A stretch of DNA of 64,000 nt from UBA7330 sp965243485 (GCA_965243485.1 CBDEVP010000001.1:4402001-4466000); one strand, 5' to 3'. Positions 18,423-27,223 are shown, counted from the stretch's first letter. Numbers and translations: made by a program. The notes: a model not told the origin generated them from the sequence alone.

Positions 18423-19778
18423 TTACATGACATGACTGCTCAAATAATTATTGATAAACTTTTCTTCCGGATCATAGGTCTTTACCAGCTTTCTGAAATC
18501 CTTCCTTCTGGGGTATCGTGATTGTAATTCTTCCTTGCCAATGGTAAATAATTTACCCCAGTGCGGCTTCACTCCGTAAGTTGCCAGAATTGCTTCGATC
18601 TTTGGCAGTAAGTCCATCACTTCTTTTGGTTTTTGCTTCCAGGTAAAATGGATAGCGACACTGTTTTGCTGGTAGCATGGGCTTAACCAGAAATTGTCAG
18701 CAGCTATGGTCCTAATCTCAGTGATCATCAGATGAGGTGAGATCTCAGCATTCATCTTTTCTATGGCGAGAATAGCTTCGACAGCCTGGTCAAAAGGGAC
18801 AAAATACTCCGACTGAAGTTCTGCTCCGGCACTTGGAGTGAACCCCATTTTGAAATGTGGCAATCTATTATACCAGGGTCCCGGGACGCCCAGTTGCTCC
18901 GTACAACTCTCCGCTGAAAGCTCAGCTATGGGGTGTAGATTTTTTTCAGCCGCCACAGCCCCATAAAAATCCCGGCCAGGAATGTCAGATCCATCATCGG
19001 CACGCCTTTTTATCCAGACTTCACTGATCTTTTGATCTCTCCAATCAGTAAACAGGCTCACACTATAACCCGCAGACATGATCTCCTGAAAGTTGCTTTT
19101 TACCGATGACAACGGCAGGTCCTGGAAGACATATTGTTCCACATCAAAGGTTTCCTGTATATCCAAAGTAACTTTTGTGATAATACCAAAGGCTCCAAGA
19201 CCTACCACTACAGCATGAAAATCCGGATGATCCCTGTCTATTTTTACGACTTCACCACCGGGAGTGACCAACTCAACAGAACTTACGGCTGTTGCCAGAT
19301 TCCCGTTTCTTACTCCCGAACCGTGAGTAGCTGTGGCACAGGCCCCGGCTACCGTGATATGTGGCAGGGATGCCAGGTTGTGCAGGGCATAGCCTTTTTC
19401 ATGTAATGACTCAGAAAAATCACCATACCGAACACCTCCTTCGATGGTGATGGTCTTTTTCGCTTCGTCAACTGCAATCACTTTATTGAGATTCTTAAGT
19501 GAGATCTGGTGTTGCGGGCTGTCAGCAATGTTATTAAAACAATGTCTTGAGCCCAGCGCTTTTTGTTTATCCAATTTGCTGACAAGATTGACCACATCAT
19601 CGACAGAAGTGGGCTCATGAAGGTGCCCGGCCTGATAGGTGTAATTTCCGGCCCAGTTGGAACGCATGCGGCTGGGCGTTTCATAGTCACTTTTTCGGGG
19701 TGTGCAGGACCAGTATGGAGACAGGATTCCTCCTGCCAGTATAACTGATGAGTTTTTAAGAAAGGTCTTCCGTTTCAT
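18423..19778 (-). CDS. FAD-linked sugar-lactone/alditol oxidase family protein
   Basis: 451 residues of the vanillyl-alcohol-oxidase fold, closest in pattern to D-arabinono-/L-gulono-lactone oxidases and alditol oxidase. The export-type N-terminus MKRKTFLKNSSVILAGG ends near a Cys (YWSC). The PP-loop region shows KALGSRHCFN, where the His aligns with the residue that holds FAD covalently in alditol oxidase, and then HITVAGACATATHGSG. The C-terminal ALO domain has HWGKLF and ends RKLVKTYDPEEKFINNYL, typical of the family. Expected to oxidise a polyol or sugar lactone with O2 or another acceptor. Single gene, convergent with the antiporter. Confidence 0.85.
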   Translation of the reverse strand: MKRKTFLKNSSVILAGGILSPYWSCTPRKSDYETPSRMRSNWAGNYTYQAGHLHEPTSVDDVVNLVSKLDKQKALGSRHCFNNIADSPQHQISLKNLNKVIAVDEAKKTITIEGGVRYGDFSESLHEKGYALHNLASLPHITVAGACATATHGSGVRNGNLATAVSSVELVTPGGEVVKIDRDHPDFHAVVVGLGAFGIITKVTLDIQETFDVEQYVFQDLPLSSVKSNFQEIMSAGYSVSLFTDWRDQKISEVWIKRRADDGSDIPGRDFYGAVAAEKNLHPIAELSAESCTEQLGVPGPWYNRLPHFKMGFTPSAGAELQSEYFVPFDQAVEAILAIEKMNAEISPHLMITEIRTIAADNFWLSPCYQQNSVAIHFTWKQKPKEVMDLLPKIEAILATYGVKPHWGKLFTIGKEELQSRYPRRKDFRKLVKTYDPEEKFINNYLSSHVM

Positions 19779-19913
19779 ACGGTTTGATTGGTTGGCTTCA
19801 ACGTCAAGTTAATAAGTTCTATGAATATTTATCCTGATTTAATGATGCAGATAATTTTGGATTTTTATGTATCTTCAACCTCCTGTTTACTTTAAACTAA
19901 CCCATACCTGATT

Positions 19914-20270
19914 ATGCATAAACTTCTCATCCTTCTAATATTTGTCATGGGAGTATCCTGCTCCCCGACAAAAAAATTAGACAACTCCGTCGGAAACTGG
20001 GATTTTGTGATCAAAGGAACTCCAAATGGCGACGTCAATGGTTATTTCGCCATTGCGAAGGAAGGCGAATCCTACTCCGGCACCATTTATTCAGATCAGG
20101 GCAGCAATACATTAAATGACCTTGCAGTTGTGGATGATATACTAACCTGTAATTTCAACTATCAGGGTTACAGGATTTTGATGAGTGGCAATTTTGCAGG
20201 CAATTCATTCAATGGAAAGATATCTGTTGATTACAATGATTTTCCAATGACCGCCATGAAGCGACAATAG
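19914..20270 (+). CDS. small lipoprotein of unknown function
   Basis: 118 residues: a short lipoprotein signal ending FVMGVSCSP, then a compact beta-rich domain NWDFVIKGTPNGDVNGYF...YSGTIYSDQ...LSGNFAGNSFNGKISVD. The pattern (strand pairs with G-N-x-F-x-G) resembles small Bacteroidota lipoproteins that I cannot name. The flavin reductase starts 53 bp downstream on the same strand, so it could be the first gene of that operon. Confidence 0.6.
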   Translation: MHKLLILLIFVMGVSCSPTKKLDNSVGNWDFVIKGTPNGDVNGYFAIAKEGESYSGTIYSDQGSNTLNDLAVVDDILTCNFNYQGYRILMSGNFAGNSFNGKISVDYNDFPMTAMKRQ

Positions 20271-20323
20271 CTTCCGAACAATCATACCAACATTTGGTTT
20301 CTACATTTCAATAGAATCCAAAT

Positions 20324-20956
20324 ATGTATTTATCCAAAGCAGATATAGAGTCAATCCCAAAGATCAGGCGATTGAATATCATCAATTCAGTGACCGGCAT
20401 TAAGCCTGCGAACCTTATTGCTACCAAATCACCGGATGGGCAATCCAATGTAGCCATCTTCAGTAGTGTGGTGCACCTGGGGAGTAGTCCTGCCCTGATA
20501 GGATTTGTTTTCAGGCCACAACATGAAAGACCGACCAATACCTATCAAAATATAAGATCGACTGGCTATTACACGATCAATCAGATCCCGGTTGATCATG
20601 TGAGGAACGCCCACTACACCTCAGCCAAATTCCCGAAAGAAGAATCAGAGTTTGACAGATGTGACCTCGAGCAGGAGTATTTGTATGACTTTCATGCCCC
20701 ATTTGTGAAACACAGCCCCATCAAGATCGGTCTTGAGCTTGTCGATGAAATTCCGATAAACGTCAACAAGACCATTTTGATCATCGGGCAGATCCTTCAC
20801 CTGACTATAGAGGATAAAGCAGTGGATGAAGAGGGACATGTAGACCTGGAGCAGCTCAATGTTGCCGGTATTTCTGGAGTAAGCAGCTATTATGGCTTGC
20901 TCAAAAAAAATCAATTTCCGTACGCTCACCTGGAGGATGTCCCAAATTTCAAATGA
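20324..20956 (+). CDS. flavin reductase-like FMN-binding protein
   Basis: 210 residues of the flavin reductase-like split-barrel family: RRLNIINSVTGIKPANLIATKSPDG, SNVAIFSSVVHLGSSPALIGFVFRP, and STGYYTINQIP carry the usual FMN-phosphate and ring contacts. It lies in a tight operon: the next start codon overlaps its stop (ATGA at 20953-20956), and a photolyase-related gene follows. A flavin reductase would supply or maintain reduced flavin, which fits a flavoprotein partner; that functional link is inference from gene order. Confidence 0.85.
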   Translation: MYLSKADIESIPKIRRLNIINSVTGIKPANLIATKSPDGQSNVAIFSSVVHLGSSPALIGFVFRPQHERPTNTYQNIRSTGYYTINQIPVDHVRNAHYTSAKFPKEESEFDRCDLEQEYLYDFHAPFVKHSPIKIGLELVDEIPINVNKTILIIGQILHLTIEDKAVDEEGHVDLEQLNVAGISGVSSYYGLLKKNQFPYAHLEDVPNFK

Positions 20957-21093
20957 TCAAAAAGCAGCATCTACCCGTTAAAGTCTGTCCTGTGTGTGAA
21001 CGGCCATTCTCCTGGAGAAAGAAATGGAGAGCCACCTGGCACGAAGTGAAGTATTGCAGCGAAAGGTGCAGACAAAACCGAAATGTCAAATAG
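20953..21093 (+). CDS. DUF2256-type small cysteine protein
   Basis: 46 residues, too short for usual gene callers: VCPVCERPFSWRKKW and then EVKYCSERCR. The CxxC...CxxxC set with the conserved RPFxWRKKW core is the DUF2256 pattern, probably a small zinc-binding protein. It overlaps the flavin reductase stop (ATGA) and the photolyase-related start by 11 bp, so it is translationally coupled on both sides. In other bacteria DUF2256 genes often sit next to photolyase/cryptochrome genes, which agrees with the context here. Confidence 0.8.
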   Translation: MIKKQHLPVKVCPVCERPFSWRKKWRATWHEVKYCSERCRQNRNVK

Positions 21094-22561
21094 TATGGAA
21101 GTTACGCTGATCTTTCCACATCAACTTTTTGAGAAAAACCCTGCCCTTCGGAAGGACATGAAGGTGTATCTGATCGAGGAAGAGCTTTTTTTCAACCAAT
21201 ATAAATTTCATAAGCAGAAGCTGGCTTTTCACCGGGCATCAATGAAGTCATACGAGTCTTTTCTGAAGAGCAAGAAAGTTGAGGTCGAATATATTGAAGC
21301 AATCTCTGACAGCTCTGATGTCAGAAGCCTGATCGGAAGTTTAAAAGCTGAAAAGATCCATTTTATTGATCCTGTAGACAATTACCTGAGACGCAGACTC
21401 ACACATGCGTGTAATGAGCTTGAAATTCCTTATGAGGAGCATGATTCTCCGGGCTTTTTAAACAAATGGGAAGATCTTGAAGATTTTTTTAAAACTTCAA
21501 AAAAGAAATTCTTTCAAACGGATTTTTATAAGAACCAAAGGATATCCGCAAATATTCTGATAGAACAAAAAGATAAGCCGGTAGGTGGCCAATGGACTTT
21601 TGACAAGGAAAACCGGAAAAGATACCCTGCAAAAAGTACACCCCCATCCATATCCTTTCCCGATAAAGACAAGATCTACAAGGAGGCACTTGACTATGTG
21701 AATGCTAACTTTTCCTCAAATCCGGGAAAGCTCTCAGAAAACCCCGTCTATCCTTATAGTCATAAAGCCAGTAACCAGTGGTTTGCCGAATTCCTGGAAC
21801 AAAGATTTGTCGGATTTGGTGACTATGAAGATGCCATTGTATCTAATGAACATTTCCTGCACCACAGTATACTTTCCCCGCTACTCAACACCGGATTACT
21901 AACTCCTAAATATGTAGTGAATGAAATCCTTCATTATGCAGAAAAGGAAGATGTTCCTATCAATAACACCGAAGGCATCATCAGACAGATCATCGGCTGG
22001 CGGGAGTTTATTCGAGGAGTCTACATTGCCAAAGGTTCTCAGGAACGAACAAACAACTTCTGGGGATTTAAAAGAAAGATCCCTCCCTCCTTTTATGATG
22101 GGTCAACTGGGATTAACCCTGTCGACATCACCATCAAAAAGCTGTTAAAAACCGGATACAATCATCACATAGAAAGACTGATGGTGCTAGGCAATTTTAT
22201 GCTTTTATGTGAATTCGATCCGGATGAAGTATATCGCTGGTTTATGGAATTGTACATTGATGCATACGACTGGGTGATGGTACCCAATGTTTACGGCATG
22301 AGCCAGTTTGCGGACGGTGGATTAATGTCTACCAAGCCATATATCAGTGGAAGCAATTATCTGATGAAAATGGGCGATTATGAAAAGGGAGACTGGCAGC
22401 AGACCTGGGATGGTCTTTTCTGGCGCTTTATGGACAAGCACAGGGATTTTTTCACCTCCAATCCTCGTTTGGGGATGCTAGTCGGCACCTTTGACAAAAT
22501 GAAGAAAGAGAAGCAAAAGAACCATTTGAAACTAGCAAACGATTATCTAAGCAGCCTTTAG
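21083..22561 (+). CDS. photolyase-related protein (FeS-BCP/PhrB family) lacking the cluster cysteines
   Basis: 492 residues, the family of bacterial (6-4) photolyases and cryptochromes typified by PhrB. VTLIFPHQLFEKNP, KQKLAFHRASMKSY, GWREFIRGVY, HHIERLMVLGNF, DAYDWVMVPNVYGMSQFADGG are family signatures. PhrB ligates a 4Fe-4S cluster with C350, C438, C441 and C454. Here the aligned positions are P346, E434, D437 and, after a loop shortened by about ten residues, a non-Cys; the first two are exactly 88 residues apart as in PhrB. Only C110 and C376 remain in the whole protein, so a cluster cannot form. Start may also be ATG 21095. Expected to bind FAD and act on DNA or as a photosensor. Confidence 0.88.
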   Translation: MSNSMEVTLIFPHQLFEKNPALRKDMKVYLIEEELFFNQYKFHKQKLAFHRASMKSYESFLKSKKVEVEYIEAISDSSDVRSLIGSLKAEKIHFIDPVDNYLRRRLTHACNELEIPYEEHDSPGFLNKWEDLEDFFKTSKKKFFQTDFYKNQRISANILIEQKDKPVGGQWTFDKENRKRYPAKSTPPSISFPDKDKIYKEALDYVNANFSSNPGKLSENPVYPYSHKASNQWFAEFLEQRFVGFGDYEDAIVSNEHFLHHSILSPLLNTGLLTPKYVVNEILHYAEKEDVPINNTEGIIRQIIGWREFIRGVYIAKGSQERTNNFWGFKRKIPPSFYDGSTGINPVDITIKKLLKTGYNHHIERLMVLGNFMLLCEFDPDEVYRWFMELYIDAYDWVMVPNVYGMSQFADGGLMSTKPYISGSNYLMKMGDYEKGDWQQTWDGLFWRFMDKHRDFFTSNPRLGMLVGTFDKMKKEKQKNHLKLANDYLSSL

Positions 22562-22589
22562 ATATTTGTTATCATATTTTCACGATCTG

Positions 22590-23009
22590 TCAAACACCCA
22601 ACATAGGCAAATGCTTGATTTTCTTGTAACTAAGAGCCAGATCAATGCATTTCTTCAATGGTTCGACTGGTATGGGTTCATTGATTTCCAGGATGATGGC
22701 CCTGTTATCTTCGTATTTCAGTTCTTCCCCATAGATGAATTTAAATGTCTCCACCAGACTGGTTGTGCAGATGAAATACAGGTAGCATTGATCGGGATTT
22801 TTTGCCTTCCAATCCATCCTTATCGTGCTCCCATACCGCGTCAAATAACTTGGTTCACCCCATTTGACCGTCTCTGTGAGTCTTTCAACCATATCATTCT
22901 CTTCTGCACACTTAACTATCAGTTGTCTGAGTTCCTGCAGCATTTTTGTAGCTGCCACGGGATAATTTTTGAGAATATTTTTGACTTGGGGATCGGGAAC
23001 AAACTGCAT
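22590..23009 (-). CDS. DUF1801 (YdhG-like) protein
   Basis: 139 residues. MLQELRQLIVKCAEENDMVERLTETVKWGEPSYL and KNPDQCYLYFICTTSLVETF are typical of the DUF1801 fold, related to small iron-sulphur-scaffold-like (Fra/YdhG) proteins, with no known activity. The stop is 29 bp from the end of the photolyase-related gene, convergent. Function unknown. Confidence 0.75.
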   Translation of the reverse strand: MQFVPDPQVKNILKNYPVAATKMLQELRQLIVKCAEENDMVERLTETVKWGEPSYLTRYGSTIRMDWKAKNPDQCYLYFICTTSLVETFKFIYGEELKYEDNRAIILEINEPIPVEPLKKCIDLALSYKKIKHLPMLGV

Positions 23010-23094
23010 AGTGAATTTACTTTTGCATGAAAGTTAACAAGCCAAATGACAACCCTTGGTCAGTGACAATTTGATTTGACCCCATTCTATATCC

Positions 23095-24225
23095 TCAGCT
23101 AAATTCATCAATACTTGTTACTTCTTTCAGGCAGTGTTTCTCCCATTCAATTTTCACTTTTGTCAACTTAGCCACAGTAAGCAGGTCATCCAAAACCGCC
23201 TGAATTATTGGAATCCCTCCTTGTCGACGCTTTCTCTCCGCTGAATGCTCCGGGTCCCCTGGTATTAAGACTGCCTGCTGGCCTGAAATGGGTGGTGTGG
23301 CTCTGAATTCTTCAATCCACTGATCGATTCTCCTTTTAAATATCCCCACTTCTTCAAAACCATCGATTTCCATGGCTCCAAAAAAGTGGCCTATACCCTT
23401 TCCCACACTTTTCTCAGGCGGTGTCTCGTACATTGCAAATTGTGGCACATACGGTCCCCAGTTAGCACCGCTTAGCACTCCACAAAGTATATCAACCATT
23501 GAAGCCATGCAGTAACCCTTGTGCCCTCCCATCTCCCGGGTGGAACCAAGCGGAAGCAGACTTCCGTCAAACATATCATTAGGGTCCTCCGTGTCAAACC
23601 CTTCCTGGTTCACCAGCCAGCCTTTGGGGATTGCTTTTCCCTGTCTTCTGGCTATTTCCACCTTGCCAAGGGCTACTACGCTCGTTGCAAAATCAATCAC
23701 GATGGGAGGATTTTTCAGCCCCGGAAAGGCGATGGCAATCGGATTGGTCCCCAACATACTTTGTGCTCCCCACAAAGGAGAAACGATGCTGGAAGTATTG
23801 GTCATTGACCAGCCAATCATATCTCTTTCCAGAGCTTTAAGGGAATAGTATGATGCAATCCCATAATGATTGGTATTGCACACACTAACCCATCCGGAAC
23901 CATGAGCCGAGGCCTTCTCCATGGCAATTTCATTGGCTTTGGGCCCAACGATCAGACCTAGCCCACCATCTCCATCAACTGTTGCGACACTTTTCTTATC
24001 ACGTATCACTTTTATTACGGGTGAGGGATTCAAACGACCAATTGAGAACATCTCGACATAGGACTTCAATCTTGCAATGCCATGAGAATCTATTCCCCGT
24101 AGATCCGCCATCGAAAGGACCTCTGAGGCAAGCAGAGCTTCCTCTTCGCTTACACCAAAAGACACAAAGACCCTGGAACAAAAATCCTGTAAAAAGCCGG
24201 GTTCGAAAACGTAGTATTGCACCAT
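23095..24225 (-). CDS. Ldh/malate-lactate dehydrogenase family oxidoreductase
   Basis: 376 residues of the type-2 malate/L-lactate/ureidoglycolate dehydrogenase family, which is not related to Rossmann-fold LDH. The N-terminus has SMADLRGIDSHGIARLKSYVEMF with the conserved Asp-Ser-His, then NTNHYGIASYYS, IGWSMTNTSS, LGTNPIAIAFPG, GHKGYCMASMVDILCGVLSG. NAD(P)-dependent reduction of a 2-oxo acid is expected; the substrate cannot be read from sequence. It is on the same strand as the GlxA-type regulator, about 50 bp apart, so the regulator may control it. Confidence 0.9.
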   Translation of the reverse strand: MVQYYVFEPGFLQDFCSRVFVSFGVSEEEALLASEVLSMADLRGIDSHGIARLKSYVEMFSIGRLNPSPVIKVIRDKKSVATVDGDGGLGLIVGPKANEIAMEKASAHGSGWVSVCNTNHYGIASYYSLKALERDMIGWSMTNTSSIVSPLWGAQSMLGTNPIAIAFPGLKNPPIVIDFATSVVALGKVEIARRQGKAIPKGWLVNQEGFDTEDPNDMFDGSLLPLGSTREMGGHKGYCMASMVDILCGVLSGANWGPYVPQFAMYETPPEKSVGKGIGHFFGAMEIDGFEEVGIFKRRIDQWIEEFRATPPISGQQAVLIPGDPEHSAERKRRQGGIPIIQAVLDDLLTVAKLTKVKIEWEKHCLKEVTSIDEFS

Positions 24226-24274
24226 TTAAGAAAGGATATAGACTTTATGAAATCAACTGGTTCCGGAAAAGATA

Positions 24275-25261
24275 CTAAACAGCCCTGGATAAATGGCTAT
24301 TGTACTTAAACCGGTATTCAGTGGGCGAGCAACCTGTGAATTTCCTGAATACACTGCGAAAAGCCTTGGTATCAAGATAACCAACCTCCATCATTACCTC
24401 ATTCACGTTCTGACTGGTTCTTTCAAAGGTTTTCTTGGCAGCTTCAACCTTCACCCGCTGAATATATTCAAGTGGTGTGTTTTGAGTAGCTTTCTTAAAT
24501 CTCCGAATGAAGTTTCGCTTGCTCAAAGAAACCAGATCTGACAATTCTTCTAGTGTGATTGTTCGCCGGAAATTTTGCTCAATGTATCCCTGAGATCTTC
24601 TAATAAGTTCATCACCATGACCTTTCTGCGAATCGAAAATAACGAACTCAGATTGATTATGCCGGTCAATATCGACCTCAAACAGCTTGCTGATAAGTAT
24701 GGCCATGTCACGACCGTCATATTTTTCAATCAGATAAACCAGAAGATTGAGAAAAGAAAAGGCGCCACCACTGGTGTAAATCCCTTTTTCATCAGTGATG
24801 ATCTTCTCGGGCTGTAGATTTACTGCCGGAAACATATGCTTAAATTCATCTGTTCCGATCCAATGTGTTGTAGCCCTTCTACCATCAAGCAGACCTGTTG
24901 CAGCTAATAAAAATGCTCCCATGCAGAGGCTGGCCACCTCTGCTCCGTTATGATACATTTCTCTGATCCATGGAATGAATGACTCATTTTTCCGGATGGA
25001 AAGCTCCATATCCCCCATGATGGTCGTTACTACAACCAGATCTGTTTGATGCACGTCTGCTATGGTTTTGCCTGGCTTGATCATGAATAAGCCTTCGTAT
25101 AACTCTGTCTCAGAGCTGAGACCAACCAACTGGATATCATAAGCTGGCGGGAATCCCTGTTCCGAAAGAAAGTTGTTTACCTGGCCGAATAATTTGAAGG
25201 ATCCGACAATACTGCTCAGCACCGCCGGTCCTTCCGGCACCATGATGGAGATATGTTTCAT
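24275..25261 (-). CDS. GlxA-family AraC-type transcriptional regulator
   Basis: 328 residues: an N-terminal DJ-1/PfpI amidotransferase-like domain (about 1-190; SLCMGAFLLAATGLLDGRRATTHW with the nucleophile-elbow Cys) and a C-terminal AraC double helix-turn-helix (about 220-315; SQGYIEQNFRRTITLEELSDLVSLSKRNF and NEVMMEVGYLDTKAFRSVFRKFTGCSPTEYR). Regulators of this layout control arginine, choline or carnitine use in other bacteria. The Ldh-type gene follows 49 bp downstream and the DUF1761 gene is divergent. Confidence 0.9.
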   Translation of the reverse strand: MKHISIMVPEGPAVLSSIVGSFKLFGQVNNFLSEQGFPPAYDIQLVGLSSETELYEGLFMIKPGKTIADVHQTDLVVVTTIMGDMELSIRKNESFIPWIREMYHNGAEVASLCMGAFLLAATGLLDGRRATTHWIGTDEFKHMFPAVNLQPEKIITDEKGIYTSGGAFSFLNLLVYLIEKYDGRDMAILISKLFEVDIDRHNQSEFVIFDSQKGHGDELIRRSQGYIEQNFRRTITLEELSDLVSLSKRNFIRRFKKATQNTPLEYIQRVKVEAAKKTFERTSQNVNEVMMEVGYLDTKAFRSVFRKFTGCSPTEYRFKYNSHLSRAV

Positions 25262-25365
25262 CAGTAGGTTGGTTATCGTAATATCACTAAAATAGGGAAT
25301 ATTGATGTCACGATCAACCCCCTAAGTTGTCATTAAAGACCATTCTGGCGAGCGGGGTAGCTTCA

Positions 25366-25373
25366 TACCTTTG
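25366..25373 (+). promoter_or_regulatory. candidate Bacteroidota -7 box
   Basis: TACCTTTG fits the TAnnTTTG -7 element of Bacteroidota promoters and lies 27 bp before the DUF1761 start codon. I could not find a TTTG -33 element at the right distance, so this is weak support. Confidence 0.3.
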
Positions 25374-25399
25374 TTGTATTCACTAAACACCTCGAAACA

Positions 25400-25837
25400 A
25401 TGCCAGAAATTAATGTAAACATGACGGCTGTGCTACTAGCAGTAGTTGCCAACTTTTTCTTTGGATTTATTTGGTATTCACCACTATTTGGGAAAACCTG
25501 GGCAATAGCTGAAGGGTTGGATCCGGATACCAAACCTGCAAAAGGAGCCATGGCCGGAGGAATGATTGCCATGGTCGCAGGACAATTTTTACTAGCCTGG
25601 GTCCTTGCAAATAACATGGCCGCTTATGACCCTACAACGTGGGGATTACCTTCAAATGACAACCCACCTGTTGCAGTGGCAGGGATGGCCGCATTCTTTA
25701 CCTGGCTGGGTTTCTTCTTACCCGTGGATATTGGGAAAGTTACATGGGAACAAAAATCCTGGAAGCTATTCTGGATCAATACAGGGTATCACTTTCTTAC
25801 CCTGATGATAGCTGCAACATTTATCGCCTATCTCTAG
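25400..25837 (+). CDS. DUF1761 membrane protein
   Basis: 145 residues with four hydrophobic helices. VNMTAVLLAVVANFFFGFIWYSPLFGKTWA at the start is the DUF1761 signature, with AFFTWLGFFLPVDIGKVTWEQKSWKLFWINTGYH closing the domain. Small inner-membrane protein of unknown function. Convergent with doxX. Confidence 0.8.
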   Translation: MPEINVNMTAVLLAVVANFFFGFIWYSPLFGKTWAIAEGLDPDTKPAKGAMAGGMIAMVAGQFLLAWVLANNMAAYDPTTWGLPSNDNPPVAVAGMAAFFTWLGFFLPVDIGKVTWEQKSWKLFWINTGYHFLTLMIAATFIAYL

Positions 25838-25871
25838 AATATACTAACAACAAGAATTGCTTCAGACTTTT

Positions 25872-26276
25872 CTATTCTCCCGGGTTATGCGTGAGGTCCG
25901 GCTGTTGTTTTTTGAAGTATCCTCTTCTTACGAAGGTAACGTAGCTGGCCAGCAGAAATAATATGATGTTGACTATGATTGGCTCATCCCTGCCAAGATG
26001 TGTGAAAATCGCACCTATCATAATAATGGCAAGACCAGAAGAGGCAACAGGTACGATCGCGCGGATCTTAGCCACAAACATGGGGATGATCAACCCAAGA
26101 GCCGCGAGTATTTCGGCCACAGCAATGGCTTTGATCTGGAGGGTTGAAAATTCTATGGCCCAGGCTGTATTCGGATTATCCACCAATTCAGCGTAAGGTG
26201 TAATTAATTTCATTCCTCCCGCGCCTAAAAATACCAGTGCCAAAAAACCCTGAATGATCCAATTTACAATTTTCAT
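25872..26276 (-). CDS. DoxX-like small membrane protein
   Basis: 134 residues with four membrane helices: FLALVFLGAGGMKLITP, IKAIAVAEILAALGLIIPM and ASSGLAIIMIGAIFTHLGRDEP are typical of the DoxX/DoxX-like family, proteins associated with oxidoreductases at the membrane. A 7-bp inverted repeat sits 25 bp upstream of the start (26301-26318), suggesting control by a dimeric regulator not encoded next to it. Confidence 0.75.
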   Translation of the reverse strand: MKIVNWIIQGFLALVFLGAGGMKLITPYAELVDNPNTAWAIEFSTLQIKAIAVAEILAALGLIIPMFVAKIRAIVPVASSGLAIIMIGAIFTHLGRDEPIIVNIILFLLASYVTFVRRGYFKKQQPDLTHNPGE

Positions 26277-26300
26277 TGTGCTTAAATTTTAAATTAATCG

Positions 26301-26318
26301 GTTTCTATTAGTAGAAAC
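26301..26318. repeat. inverted repeat, possible operator
   Basis: GTTTCTATTAGTAGAAAC: arms GTTTCTA and TAGAAAC around a 4-bp spacer, perfect match. It lies 25 bp upstream of the DoxX-like start codon, where an operator would act on that promoter. Confidence 0.5.
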
Positions 26319-26669
26319 AGTAAAACGGGAGGTGTGTTCATAGAAATTTGACGGAAACCAAAATCAAACCTCGAAACCCTGTAATTAATCGATTTTAGAA
26401 ATCACTTGAGAAGGAGCGTCTTTATAAACAATGTCTTTTCATCGTATTTTAAGTGAAGCACATAGATTATACTTATTGACCAACTATAAAATGCGTGCCT
26501 TTCCTACGTGATTTGTCGTACTATTTTCAGTTAAGGAACGGATTTCAAAAACCACGCCTTTGACCTAACATTGCTATATCGGCAAGATCTTAACCGGCTA
26601 TGAAGCTTTATTGAATCAGCATGGAAAGAAAAATCTGAGAGGATCAATTACCCAATTGGATTAAGCGAG
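26319..26669 (+). other. gene-poor stretch ending in an orphan terminator
   Basis: No convincing gene. A 26-codon open frame starts at ATG near 26431 (MSFHRILSEAHRLYLL...) and a different frame near the end reads YEALLNQHGKKNLRGSITQLD before a stop at about 26663, just before the hairpin. The two in different frames may be a decayed gene or the body of a non-coding transcript. Confidence 0.35.
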
Positions 26670-26695
26670 GCCCGGGCATTTGTCCGGGCTTTTTT
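26670..26695 (+). terminator. intrinsic terminator without an upstream gene
   Basis: GCCCGG, a short loop, CCGGGC and a run of six T on the plus strand: a good rho-independent terminator. The nearest annotated plus-strand gene ends 830 bp earlier at 25837 and is separated from it by the minus-strand doxX, so the hairpin implies a transcript in 26300-26670. Confidence 0.75.
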
Positions 26696-26727
26696 GATTA
26701 ATTAAGTACTACCCATTTCAGACAGGA

Positions 26728-27108
26728 TTATTTTCTTATCCTATTTTCAAAATACTTAATGGCATTTTCCAGGTCTTTAAAAATTCGTATCTCACCGTTG
26801 GCATTGGCGATAAATTGTTCAACCACCTTAAAGAAGATATACTGGGTACCTTCTGCCACCACACCTACGGGTACCTTTCGAAGTTTTCTGTACTCGCCTT
26901 TATCATACTTGCGAACAGCCCTCAAGGCCTCAATTATGGAAATCTTGTTGCTACCCTTTCGCAGGTCACATATGAGGCCAAATCCTTTTTCCAAAGCCAT
27001 GCTTCGATAGTGAATAGCCAGTTGATTCATGATTTCCATATCAAATTTTCCCTCCATTCTGACGACAATCAGTTTTTTGTCAGGCAAGATCTCTTCGGTA
27101 TGACTCAT
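26728..27108 (-). CDS. STAS/SpoIIAA-like small cytosolic protein
   Basis: 126 residues without signal peptide. DKKLIVVRMEGKFDMEIMNQLAIHYRSMALEKGFGLICDLRKGS and the end IRIFKDLENAIKYFENRIR follow the SpoIIAA-like (STAS-related) fold seen in many Bacteroidota proteins of unknown role. No phosphorylatable Ser motif can be pinned down. Divergent from the YwqK-like lipoprotein, 115 bp apart. Confidence 0.6.
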   Translation of the reverse strand: MSHTEEILPDKKLIVVRMEGKFDMEIMNQLAIHYRSMALEKGFGLICDLRKGSNKISIIEALRAVRKYDKGEYRKLRKVPVGVVAEGTQYIFFKVVEQFIANANGEIRIFKDLENAIKYFENRIRK

Positions 27109-27163
27109 TTATTCGAAAAGTAAACCATTTACACGACTTTTCATGAAATTTGTTATATTCAGG

Positions 27164-27193
27164 TTGACACCACATATTTCCATCTAATATGAT
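27164..27193 (+). promoter_or_regulatory. sigma70-like promoter candidate
   Basis: TTGACA and TATGAT are separated by 18 bp, ending 30 bp before the ATG of the YwqK-like gene. The boxes match the general bacterial consensus better than the TTTG/TAnnTTTG consensus of this phylum, so its use is uncertain. Confidence 0.4.
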
Positions 27194-27223
27194 TTATGTA
27201 TCATTTTGTCATTTACGAATATC

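Noticed and set aside
22566..23030. Plus-strand frame opposite the DUF1801 gene
   Set aside because: Antisense to a family protein; no own features.
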